Positions 12,501-25,193 of a DNA stretch of 64,000 nucleotides are shown piece after piece. Within the stretch, counting starts at the first letter, position 1, and the number at the start of each line of letters is the position of its first letter. The stretch spans positions 45,593,001 through 45,657,000 of the forward strand of contig NC_092524.1 in assembly GCF_037038585.1 (NCBI RefSeq), in the 5' to 3' direction. The notes beneath the pieces were generated by a model. It was not told the DNA's origin. It did no database searches and saw only the letters and a program-made list of their open reading frames with translations. Source of the stretch: Patagioenas fasciata. Taxonomy: Eukaryota; Chordata; Aves; Columbiformes; Columbidae. The position numbers and the translations under genes were made by a program.

Positions 12501-15500
12501 GCTCAAAGCCTCAGAAAAACTCTCTTACTTGCACAAGTAACTTCACATTTCTTATACAAGTAGTATTTGTAATAAGAGATCAGAGCCAGAATATGGACGG
12601 TACAGGTCAGCTACTCTTAAAGCCTCAGATTTTGCTTTGGCTCTGTCAAAAGTCCACATTATGATCGGGCAGGTATCCTTCACAACACAAGGTAACTGAT
12701 GAAGTATCTGCCAAGAAAAATCTCAGATTCTGAAGACAAGACTTATCTTACAAGAAGCAACAAGTCTCCTTAGCTTACCTTCTTTGTTGCCACCATACTG
12801 GTATTTCACTCCCCCGAAATGCCACTCTGCCTCCAGCTGCTTTGGCAAACAAGAACTGCGGAACATTTGTCCATCCACAGCTGGAATGAAACCAGAGGGG
12901 AGAGTCAAAGGGTAAATGTTAACACAGTTATCAATCAATATGCAGAACCAGAAAAGGCTGAAAGCCTTATTAAGGTCTTTAAGCAAAAGTAAGAAAATCT
13001 GAATTGACAGATGCTGCACATGATTATGAATTACAGACCAATCTCAGTCTGGAAAAGTTGTGGCTATTTTGCTCTGTGAGCTGCAGAGTGGTTGGGCTTG
13101 TCATTTGTTAATGAGAGATAAATGGTACAAGGATATCTGGATAATGCCTGCCCATCACAGAAGAGAAGAAATGAGAGGTAATAAACACACAGATAGACAA
13201 ACCCTAACAAACACCAGATAACCGAGACAAACAAAATGACTGAGCAACAAAGACAAAAACTCCTAAGATCAATGGCCACTACAGGAACCACTGAATGTAC
13301 CCTTGGAGGGTTCAACCAGAAATACTGTAACTGATGAGAAGAAAACATTATTATTGTGGCCAGTACAGGTCTCACAGGGAAAGGAAACTTCTTACACAGT
13401 GATTGAGGGGGATTATGGAACTGTGCAAAATTTACTACAGGATGTTTAGGGGCAGGCTCAAATGTAGGGAAAGGGGCAAGCAAGGGATCAGGGAAGCACA
13501 AGTGTGGGAAAATGGAGGGGATGGTAGAAGAAGGCAATTGCAACTAAGCAGGCAGCTGGCCAGTATGCTTCTCTGTTTGAGCCTTGTGACCAGTTGCTGC
13601 AGTCTGCCCTATCTTCTTCTTAAATTCTGTTTCAAACTACTTTTGAGTACATTCCAGTAACTAACACAAGTCCATCTAGCTTGCAAGTATGAATCCAGAA
13701 GGTGGAAAGACCCCAGGTACTGTCCAGAGACTGGACAAAAGGCCCAAGGTCTGGGCATGAGGACTGGAAGAACTTACGGCCTGGGTCAGAGACTGGGAAG
13801 ACTCAGGAATGTGAGTATGCATTCACGTTTGTGAGTGACAGTGTGTGTGAAATGTTTGTGGACTTCAAGCTAGATTAGTCAGTGAATCCAACAGGAGGCC
13901 TGGGGGAACACAGTGGGCTAGGCAGATACCGGAAAAATCTATATTATAAAGTGGGTTTGGCCTAAGCAGCAATCCTTAGGAAAAGGATCTATTAGTGCTG
14001 TTTGTGTTTCTGTGGATACTTGTAGAGCTGTGAGTTTGTGGCTGGCCATGTCTATATGGTGTTTGTATATTCCCATGGGTGATTTTCTGGAATTTGCACT
14101 CAGTCTCACTGCTGGCTGAATCTGGAAATAGGTAAAAGCAGCTGTCTCACAAGACACCTCCTTAACAAGCAGTAGCCTGTTTTCAGACAGATCTATACCA
14201 GTGAAAACATAGAAAGGCACAGCATACAGAAGTGAAGACACAGGAAATGAACTGCTGACACAACACTAAGTCCAACTATCTCTTCAAAAATCTTGGATGT
14301 TTTATGATACGACCATACCTTCCACATTCAAAGCTCCAAGCGTTGCTAGTCTGGCAGCTTTTAGTCCAAACCCCAAATAGCTGCAAACAAAGACAGACAC
14401 AAGAGTTTTCATTCTTGCACATCTGGTATACTTCACCCATAGGCTCTTCCTAAATCCTGGAACACCCAAATCAAATTTCCTTCCTCTGCTTCCCACAAGT
14501 CTCCACTCTCTAAGACAGAGGGTTGCCTTTGCCAGAACAATGCCAAGTACCAATAGAGTGACACAAACCCAAGAGTTGCAGACACCTGTAAAATGGGTAA
14601 ATCTAAAACTGTAAAAAAGTGGTTAGAGCTGATGAGACATTTCTACAAGACATTGATAAAAGCAAAAATGCACAATCCTAAAAATGTAGGAGAAGGAAGT
14701 GGTATGTGAGGAGTGCATGGGGAATAGGATGTGCCATTCTTCTGTCAGACACATAAGACTTCATGTTCTTAGGGCAGAACTAACAGGAGAACCTGCAGAA
14801 CCTCCCATTAAATGGGAGCTGTGCCTTTGTGTGAAATGCACCTCTGTTTAACTCCACAGATTACTGCTATTCTCATCACAAGCTAGAACGTGAACAGCAT
14901 TTATGAGAATGTCATTACATGTTCCTGACTTCAGCAACACAGCTGGATTAAAAACGCGTTGGCCTTTCATTCCCACCTCTGTTTTGGGCTTCTAATCCCT
15001 TTAGTCATGTCAATTGAAGCATCTACAGGCTAATTAGAGTTTAACCTCCAGCTCCCTCATTTTTAGGAGATTTTCAATCCCAATTACTTTAATTGATCTA
15101 ATGGACTGTATTGATGGAATACAGCAATCAGTTACACCAGCAAATATAAGCAGTAGGAGAGTGTAGAATATAAAACCAGCTTTGCTATCAAATAAGCATA
15201 TTCTGGAACTGAAATGATAAACTTTACCCCACTAGTAATGGGCTGAGACCAAGTCTCTGTTATACATGGTTGAGTTCTCATTGGACTGTAAGTCATGCGG
15301 GTAAACTCTCTGGATTTCACTGCAGACATCTCAGAAACTGGTCAGCTTAATGCAGTAAGCACAATTATATTATTCCAGGCCAAGTATCCACTCCAATTGG
15401 TTCAAGAATCTGTTGTGTTCCGTGGTCTGTATCAGCTGCCTGTGGTAGTCTCTCTTTGGTTTACATCAGTCTAGGGTTTACTTTTTGTCCAGCTGCCAAT

Positions 15501-18500
15501 GAGATGTGCCATTTCAAACTAAGAACTAAGAAGGAAAAAAGTCCTCTTTCCAAACCTCTGACCAGGTTTAGTTCTGACTACTGGCACAATATCCGCCTTT
15601 CTGCTTGGTCCAGAATATTCGGCTTGAATCTAGTAACAAGAATTCTTCTCCTTAAATATAGTGACTCATAATACTTCCTCTTCATTTGACAGACTGACTA
15701 ATATTCCCTTGCAGTGATATTAACCATGATCCTGGAATGTTTCCAGTCAACTAATGTCATGTTCCACTTCAACTAATGTTTCAAGCAGATAAGAAAATTA
15801 GCAAAAAAGTCACAGCTGGATGACATGACCATTTGTGGTTAGCTCAGAGGCTGCAGGAAGACTGACTTCTCCAGTGGAGACAGCAGCCTTTTTGCTCCTC
15901 ACCTGTGGGTATAGAGCTTGTAGGTGCTATTAAACATTTCAAACGAAGTAAGAAAATCATCAGGGGTTTCCTTCAAAGTTTCCTAAAAGTTAAGTAAAAG
16001 AAGAAATCTTTTAGTTACTATAACGCAATAAAGAATAACCAACTTGATGTGACATCACAGATATACCCATAGGGTTTACTGCACAATTGTCTGATCCGCT
16101 TTGAAAACAAAAACCAGTTTTCCAACGGTGTCAACCGTTCCAATATCTGCAGCTTTTAACACTGAGTTTATTTATATCCATCTTTGTATTATTTCAATGT
16201 ATAATACAGAAGCACAACAGATTAGGATGAAAATACTTTCTAATCCAGGATACTTGAATTTTTTCAGAGTATTTATGTGCTAGACCATATAAACAGAGTG
16301 CCCACCGAAATCTGCTGCACTAGAAGCACTATGGCCTTTCACAAGTCAGATTAGACATCTCAGTTCAGAAACTAAGAGGAATTAAAAATGCAAAGTACAG
16401 GCCCCATTTTCACCATGTTAAATGTCATGCTAATACACAAGGAAACACTGTGACTGCTCACTCCCAGTCTTAGGGCTGCTTCAACTCCTAGTTTAAGAGC
16501 TTTCCTCTAAATTAACCTCTTGTTTTACCACCTTCAGTTTCCCTCTTTTCACAGTCCTCACTCCACGCACACCTCTGCCCCACTGGTACTCAGTCCTTCT
16601 TGCCAGACTAACTCTCATATTCTTGTAAATCTGAACCAGTTTAGGGCCCATTTACTGTTCCTTTGTTTCCAGTTCCCAAGACCTCAAACCCAGTATCTGT
16701 CTCTCCTCTGCTAGTGACCTCATTCTTCCACTCCTTCTTAGCCCTAAACATTCATATCGGACACTCTTACTCTGGGCCAAGCAGCAGAATCTCAGAGAGG
16801 ACTGAAGCTGCAAAGTCCCTGTGGTTACCATTCAAGTAACCAGACACAGCAAAAAGCACCCAACAGGGCTGGAATTGTAGAGTCCTAGACGGAAGCCTCC
16901 TCAAAGGTGAAAGCGATTCAGCAGTATTCAGCTTGAGTTTCTCCTGAACAAATACAAACTGAAATTTGTTTTGGGCGTCAGGCAGGTTTTAATTGGAATG
17001 GCAGTCACATCCTTGACCCTACACACCCAGACCCTGCCACATTTTGAGTTCTGTTCCTAAATCTTACATCACAAAAACTTCTAAATGGAGAGATATTGGG
17101 AAAAAAAAAAAAGTTTGGAAAAAACAACTGGCATTTTTCATGCCCTACTTTCATAAAAATGTAGGAAACTTCACACCCCTCCCATATCAGGCAGAAACCA
17201 GACAGACAATTTCATCATGATTATGACTACTTTTCAGTTCCTTATAATTTTGGCAATAATACCATGAAAAGCATAACACCAGCTTGCAGTTACCATTATA
17301 TGTCATCTATTTGCTTGTAATCTGTATTTCATTAAGGAACCTTACTGTCACAGTATTTTGTTCAAAATGAATACAAGAGCTAACATGTGACTGCATTGGA
17401 TTACAGGAAGGGAAAAACACCCTCTGCAAATCAAAGGGGGAAATCCCTGCTAATTCTGCCAGATGGGAAAAACTCTTCAGAAACATACTGACTTATGTAG
17501 TGTGTTTTTTGTATGAACTTGAAAACAGGCGAGAAGCAGACAGAGTGTACAAGCAGACAGCATGAACCTTGACATCCACACTGCCCTATGAAGTCCCACC
17601 ATTGGTCCTGGTCAGTAGCAAACCCTGGAGGCCTTTTCCTGCAAGGTTCTAAGGAGAGGTTTGAATCCTGAGCTGCAGTTCAGCTTACTTCATCGCTCTA
17701 TTTATTCTCCAAAACCCTGACATACAACACCCTTTCCTGTTGGTCCAGTGCCCACTTGAGCAGGTGTTATCAACACAAAACAGAGGGCAAGCCCAGAGCA
17801 GCAGACACTTTGCTGAACAGGATAAGGTTGCACGTCATGTTTCAACATGACCCACCACCACAGAATTAAAATATCCTGATATGAAAAACATGTGTTTTCT
17901 GGGCCCCAAACAACCTTTGAGAATCATAATTTCTGTAAACACAAAAAGGTTAAACAAAGGACCCTTTCAGAAAGAGGGACAAGAACAACTTCACAGTATC
18001 AAGGCATAGAATGTTACAGTGCCCTTCCAATACCCATGTAATATTCCCATGCAAACTGTAGATCTGAGTCCCAGTTCAAACTCTTTCTGAAGAGCTATAG
18101 AATTCCTGACAAATCCAGCAGAGGTAGGCTGAGGGGCAGAGAGGGGACTCCTCAAACAAAATGAGAAGAAATTTATAAGAAAACAAAGAGATATTTGCTG
18201 TACTATTATAAAAGACATTTGCCTCATGAGACATCTCCCTCTAAAATTTAGTGAGGATCTGGTGTCAGACTGGGGAAATAAAAAAAAATAACTCAGAGCA
18301 GACCATAAATTCCTTGTAATATGCAAGAATACTCCCTGGAAATGTTCTACATTTATTGAATACAAAATAATTGTCTGCACTGATAGGGTTTTTCTAGCCT
18401 GGGTCTAGAAAACAAAAGCTTTTTCTCTTTGTTTTTACCCATTTGCTTCCTTTCTTGTTATCCAGGCTCCGTTGTTTGTAAGTGCCTATCAGCCAACAGC

Positions 18501-21500
18501 TGATGTCAAAGGAAACAGAAATGCAGATGTTCTGTACACCACAGATGTTCTGCTTGTGCCAGTGCTGACAAAATGATATCAGACAGCACAGCAGTGCTCT
18601 CTCTCCACTGCCCTGCAGTCCCAACCCTGCACACTTCTAACCACTCCTCACCTCAAACCGTGGCAGGAATGTGATTTGGGTTGAGGCTCCTCCCAAGTCC
18701 AGCGTCCCAACAGTGTGCTGGTTTTGGCCAGACAGCTGCCCTGCAAACAACATCACGCTCAGAACAGCCCCAAGTGCAAAATGCTGCATGCACGGCCAGG
18801 CAGCCACTGAGTCATCGCATTATCACCGCAATACAGGAGGGCTGAGCTGCCCTTCGAAGACAAAAAACGTCACAGAGAAAATGTAGGCAAACAGAAGGTA
18901 TTACAAAAAGAATCATAGGACTTTCTTCCTGGATTCCAATTCCACCTCCAAAGAGACAAAGGCAGATAAAACTCTAGGTATCCAGCAAAAGCTGAAAGTA
19001 AGAGACAAGTAGCTCCTGTAGGAGACTGTCAGGGAGAGTCCGTAAATTCTGGTACCCCCATACAGCTGATCAAGAGCAGTAGGGGAGAAAGGACAGTAGG
19101 AGCAGAACCAACTATTATAATTTCTCTTCAACCAGAGCAGCTTTTTTGCTGCTCGGTACTAGAGTACTGGTTTTCTCTTCACTAGATTACATTCCCAGAA
19201 ATTCTTAGAGCCAGCAGGGCTAAAGGACCTGTGCATTCCTTGTTACACCATTTTTAGTTGCATACTTCACAAAGAATATTGCAAAACACTGTTTCCCATG
19301 TTCTAACAGATTAACAGTGCCACTCCCCTATGTATATTACAGAAACCAGCTTGCCAGTGCATCCCAGTTCTGAATAAATCCTGGCACCTTCTGGATTAAG
19401 ATGCCTTCTTCTTATTACAGGTGTGGCTCAGAACATAGTCTGCCCAAGACAATCCACTGCTTTAGCACTGGTGCCACAGTGGAGAGGAAAAGCAGGACAT
19501 GGAAACCATGGCAGAGGAACTTAAGAGTGATCACCTCCACAGGAAAGACTCAAGTTCATATTTAAAGAGAAATTATACAGAATCAACTACCTGTCAAAAA
19601 GTTCACAGTGATCCAGGCTAAAATTCCTGCAAAGAGTGAAAAGACAAAAAAAAAGTCACCACTGAATACTCCCACAACCTCCCGCCCACCCTTAACACCC
19701 GTCCACATTATTTATTTACCTACAAATCATTCCTAACTTAATGCAACCACCTCATACTTCAGAGACTAATTCAAACTTATAATTAAGTGATATGATGCAT
19801 TATTAATTCATTAAAATCTCATAATATGGGATAGGTAGAACATTTGTAATAACCATGCAACTGCAGCACGTACAAGTCATGTCTGTTATCCAAACAATGT
19901 ACAAAGAAGTAACAGGTTGACACAATGCACAAGATTCCTTGGGCACTTCTGCCCAGCCAGCATTTGAATTCCTACTCTGACAATGCCTACATAGCCACTT
20001 TGTGTTTTAATCTGGTGGGTTTTGTATTTACACTACAGACACAGTGGCAACCAGTAAAACACAAACAATTCCTCTGACTCCAGTGGCTTGCTTGGCGCTG
20101 GCATGATTCTCACCCAAACACAGGCAAACATGTGACAGTAGAAGTGGGATTTTTAAATAAATCTTGGCAGGCTGCACTGTGCTCTATTATGCCTCATTGG
20201 TCCTGCTCCCTGTCAGTGCAACACTTCTCCCCTCTATATAGCTCACCCGTTAACCCTAGTGACGTACTATGCATTGCACCGTACTGCATCAAACACTTGT
20301 AAATTTTATGTTACTACTTCTTTTCTCTTGACCCATATTGATAAATTTTGCTGTTTAATCTTCTTCTATTTACTAGTTGTTTAAGCATTGTGATAATTCT
20401 TTTTGCTTTCCTTGTATACCTTCCAAACTGGTAACATATCTGCCATAATGAAGTGTTCAGAACTGAACCTAACGTCACAGATGGCTCTTACCAGGCATCC
20501 ACACTGAAGGATTATTAACTGCCTGTTCTCTAAGGTAATATGTCTGCTATGCAGCCAAAATGCTGCAGTGGTTTGTTCTGCACTGCAACATCATCACTCA
20601 CTCCAAACCTACAAAATATTTTACCTTTTCTTGTATTTTAGGTTATCTCCTTTGCTACTCTACTTGCTGCATTTTTCCAATCAGATTTTAATTTTTTAAA
20701 ATTTTATTATGTATTTAGTTAACTATTTTTTAATACTTGCCAATTATCTTTCATGCTCCTCTAATATGCCCAATGCTTCCAAGCTTATCTCAAAAAATTG
20801 ATGAGCTAATCATAATAGACTATTTTTAATACTGAAATTACAGAATTTATCAGGCACTTTCCAAAAGCTCCCTAGCTTGCCATATATCATCATGTAGCCT
20901 TTCAGGGGTGGACACCATCTCTTTTCCTACCAGTTTCCAAGAGCAGGCTTCAGCTGGTTAGCCTGCCTACCTGTTTCTGAGATGAGGTCCTCTTCTGGAA
21001 CCTCAGGTGGTTTTGGATGAAACTTCATCTAGCTAACTCATAAAACTCTTTGTGTATCTGCATTTGTAGCCTAACAGGTGACCAAGTAATCAACACCTCC
21101 ATATAAAAGCAGGGTTGAATTGTTTCAAACAGAGCTAGAAACCTTTTATTTTTTCCCTCAGTTTAGTGAACATTTCACTTTTCTTCTCATGTCCATAAAA
21201 CATCTCTCTTTCCACCACTCCTCTTTGCTTTTGCTTTTTCCTCCTTCTAAAACATACCTTCATAAGACCCGTCCATTATGCTAACACTGTCCTCTGGAAC
21301 AAGAAATGGTGATTCCTCAAAGACTTCTCTCACCTGAAGAAAGAATTAATTATTACATTCCTTGGTCTTAAGAGCCTTGTTCTGCTCTGATGGTGACAGA
21401 GAAAGTTTTCATTTTCACAGCAGTGTAAGACAAGCGGGTGGAGAAGACAAAATTATTCTTCTTTCAAGGGCCAGGAAAGAAAGAAACAAGTATTGCAGGT

Positions 21501-24500
21501 CTCTCTCTGCATGCCTCTTATTGACATTAAGACAAAGCATTTCAAGACCATACAAGAAAGTCTGTAAAGCCCATGAGTTTCATGCTATCACAGGATTACA
21601 GTCACCTTCCACAGCTGAAATTCTCTTATGCTAAATAGAATGGATAACTGAATCATGAAAGAAGAAACACGGAGAGCAATACTAGTGCATCCAGAAGATC
21701 TCAGCATTACCTCTAAAAGCAGAGCCTGAGCTTTCTCCTCTGACAGCAAGCGCAGTCCAGCTGTGGCTTTTAACACTACCGGGGTCTTCTTCCAGAGATG
21801 AGGTGGCACAGCATCTATGGCCATGTCCAGCAATCTTTTGACGCTTTCAGCACCCTAAAAGGAAAAAGATCTTGTTTCACTTATGGTTTCCTCCTACATG
21901 CCAGCAGAAAACAGGCCTCCCAACTCCCCCTCAATGCTAGTGAAACCAGTATTCAACAGCAGAGTATACCTCATCTACCCCCAGGATAAGGATATAAACT
22001 GTGCTAGACAGCTCCTAAGAACCTTAGAGAGCATGTCTGCATGGGAAGGACAAGTGTATTCAGATATGTATCCTAGGTAACAGAAATGTCATTGTTTGTG
22101 GAAAGTGTTATTTGAAAGGATGGAGGGAGGTGACAGAACTGAGTATCTGACTATACATCTTGCAGTATGATGAAACTGAATGGTAGAATTATTGAGTGAA
22201 GCTGCAAAGGTCAGGAGGAATGTCGGTAGATTTCACTAAACGCAATATAAGAATTCCAGTGTGCCCACAGCAATTAGTGTAATTAAAACTCCAGCTGTAG
22301 AATGGTTACCACATGAGGTGCAGGCATCATTGCTGGGCTCTCAATTATTTACACTGCTCTAACAATTACAGTTTGGCATTAGCAATAAACATTCTCCTGT
22401 GAAATGTCTAGCATTTTCTTTTGGGGTGAATTTTTCTCATCTCCTACCCAATAAACAAGACAATTTAGTGAAATAATGAGAAATCCCAATGTTTAAAAAA
22501 ATCCAAAAGCCATTCACTTTTCCTTAAAGTTTCTCACTCAAATTCCTGTAGCACTGAATGCAACTGAGCAACCTGAGAAGCCCAAAACTCCCCCTATGCC
22601 AGCCCCCAACTCTAAGACTGCTAAAGCACATAAGAGTATCTAATCTAGAATTTCTCTGGCACCTCCTTTAGCTTGTGAGAGAGCTCACTGTCAGCATGGG
22701 GGATCTGCAAAATGGTTGCTCACTTCAACACTGGCCCTGTGTATCACAACAACAGGATTATTTTAGCTCTTGCTGCTGTTGCATATTTCTGACTGCTGAT
22801 CCCATAGAGTGGCGTGGAATGAGTGTACTGTGCATGAATTCACCTAACTGACACCTAACTTCAATTTCTTACTCAATCATAAATTCGTATGTTAATTAAT
22901 ACAGCTGATTGTGGAAGATGGAACCATCCAACTGTGTTTTGAAAAACTCTGTATACAAACAAAACAACAGAAGTCCTGAGGCAGTAGAAGAGTAACTGCC
23001 TGTGCCTAAACCATTATTCAGCTCAAACTGTAATAAACTATTTGAATTGAGCATGACTGAAGCAAGTCATATGTTATCACCAAGCACTGACTTTCAAGCC
23101 ACGATTCCAAAGATAACAGCAAAGAATCAAACAAATTATTGGAAGTCTGATGACAGAAGCAGAGAATGCACTTGAATAAATATTAAGGCCTGACTAAACC
23201 TGCTAATTGCATCTTTATTTTTCCCCTTCTCCATAAGTTATTAAAACCATTAACTTTTGTAGATCTGACTATACACACACACAAAAATTAAACATTTTTA
23301 GGAGTCAGAGAAATGAACCCTCTCTGCTTGTCAGTGTAACATGGCTAAAAAAGACCTTCTCTGTCTTAACCTCTTACTTCTAAACTAAACAGGTCAAAAC
23401 AAAATATGCCCATTTTGAACTGTGATCAGAACTGAAAATTTCAACCAAATGAAAAAAACTGAGAATATTTTTAGTAAATGAGACAGGAACATATATTTAC
23501 TCATATTTGGGGTAGCTATAGGGGAAATAATAATTGAATATGGATGCTGCTAGAGGCAAAAAATCACAGTGTCTTTGAAATTCTCTAAAGCATATAGTCT
23601 AGTTATACATAGCATTTAAGGAATTAATCAAGCCACTGTTCTGTTGAAGAAATATGTAAAATAACAGCTCCCTTTTTACTGTGTACAAATTAACTCACAA
23701 AAGTAGAGCAACAGGTTTGGAGAGGCAGCAGTAGAACCTCTACATTTTTTGTTGACTCTCTAAAATTATAATTAGTAATACTTGAACTGATGGGAGATTC
23801 CAGCTGACTCTAGTAGAAGCAGGACCAACTCACGCGGAATGAAAGAGAGCTTTACCTTTTCAGGCTGATCGGCATATGCAGAAAGACCTGGCTTCACAGA
23901 CTCAAAGATTTCCCCTTCCAACTCTGGAAGGTTTTCTACACAAACAAAACATTAAATGAAACAGTCAAAACCAACTCAAATCTTTTTCTTTAGTTTCAAA
24001 AGGTTGTCTGCAACCCTTGTAAAGTGACTGTCCTTGATTTCTCCTTGCAAACAATATTATTCCCCTCCCAAAACAAGAACTCCACCTTCACTTCAGGAAC
24101 ATGTTTAATAGAATGTTGCCCCTATACCCTCCAAGTTCACAATTTGTTAAGAACACATTGTTATAATTAGAGGTATGTTCATTTTGTATTTGTGAACTAC
24201 AAACAGTTATAGTAACACGGTATGACTGTTGCCTAATCTTAATAAAATTTCCTTCCCTTTCTGCCCCCAAGCTAATTGTGAAATACTAATGCATATTAAG
24301 ACATACACAAACAACTTCTGATTATCTTTAGGTGATTCATCCAGCTCACAGAGAACAGAGCTGACTGGGCTCAAGAATTTGACTGCAAAGCCAAACCAGT
24401 GTGACCATTGCTCCCAGAGCAGCTTAGGTCTAAAAGCCAACCCCAAGTATTGCATCTTACAGGTCAGGCCGAGTCTGTCAGAGCTGGACATTGTACCAGT

Positions 24501-25132
24501 CCTTCCAAACAAAAGTTGAAATCATGTGAAGCCACGTAGGTACTATGAGTGGCCTTGAAGGGCTTATTAGGTGAGTTCCACAAAGCGGCCTTCAACCTCT
24601 GCAGATTTGCTGGCTCACTGTTACCAAGCTAATTCGCCCTCTTCAATCCTGTTGCATGCACAGCCAATTCGCGCACCTCTGCACAGCAACAGATACACTG
24701 GAGTGTGGTGCATCTGCACATAGGAGTTCTCTTGGAAATGGCCTAGACCTTCAGTGCTTATAACTCTTTAATTTACAACAATAATCTGCCAGAGAATCAT
24801 TTAAAGGACAAATTGTCGAAAACTTCAGTTGTTCCCAAATGCTGTTTTGGAAAAAATAATCTCTTTTGGGAAGCAGGCACCTAAGTCAACATGATCCAAG
24901 TGCACAGGGTCTTACCTGGGCTCTTTTGCACAAACGTGTAAATGTGAATTCGGGTTCCAGTGCTTCCTGCGTCAAACATTATGCCGTAAAAAGTGTTTGC
25001 TTTGGCATCTATAGGGCACACGTTAGGTGGAAAGAAATGCTTAAACCACATCTCCCTGTTTGAATGGGAAAGAACAAAGGACAAAGAGGAAAATGCCAGT
25101 GCTAGAAGGATGGGAAGTCTGGAAGATGCCAT
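9526..25132 (-). CDS. ENTPD5: Ectonucleoside triphosphate diphosphohydrolase 5 (ER UDPase), complete
   Basis: Secretory-pathway nucleoside diphosphatase that turns UDP into UMP in the ER, relieving product inhibition of UGGT and supporting glycoprotein refolding. Coding exons in transcript order: 25132-24916, 23935-23856, 21854-21711, 21333-21258, 19626-19591 (36 nt), 18740-18652, 15982-15903, 14380-14319, 12880-12779, 11880-11740, 11395-11339, 9887-9772, 9612-9526 (TGA). They join in phase to 1287 nt, 428 residues, the human length. A hydrophobic signal peptide covers about residues 1-22. Apyrase conserved regions: DAGSTGTR (54-61), KATAGLR (128-134), DGSYEGILAW (168-177, general base Glu172), [11 protein letters not shown] (196-206). 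N232 sits in NST, a glycosylation site. The start MASSRLP is chosen because it heads the signal peptide. Human has Asp at the Tyr171 position. Confidence 0.97.
14985..15105. promoter_or_regulatory. Homeodomain-site-rich patch in an ENTPD5 intron
   Basis: Within about 110 bases there are TAATCC (14993-14998), CAATTG (15011-15016), TAATTAG (15031-15037), CAATTA (15081-15086) and TTTAATTGAT (15088-15097). This is dense for homeodomain core sites and the sequence lacks repeat features. It may be a conserved non-coding element; no conservation data were available. Confidence 0.25.
20340..20700 (-). repeat. Degraded CR1/L3-type LINE fragment in an ENTPD5 intron
   Basis: The + strand follows the antisense order of CR1/L3 3' sequence: a 'TTTTTGCTTTCCTTGTATA' word, then 'AAGTGTTCAGAACTGAACC' near 20451-20469, then 'TCTTACCAGGCATCC', then a stretch with 'GCAGCCAAAATGCTGCAGTGG' wording. 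The copy is strongly diverged, so old. It lies in the same orientation as the ENTPD5 transcript. Confidence 0.5.
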
Positions 25133-25193
25133 CTTGCCAGGAACCCTTGAGGCAGTCAAGCACGGATCAGCAATCAAAGAGGTGCAGTAGGTT
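25133..25193 (-). other. ENTPD5: ENTPD5 5' UTR part of the first coding exon
   Basis: A good acceptor (TTTTCTCTACAG) ends at 25194 on the minus strand, 61 bases upstream of the ATG. The 5' leader must therefore continue in a separate upstream exon. Confidence 0.7.
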
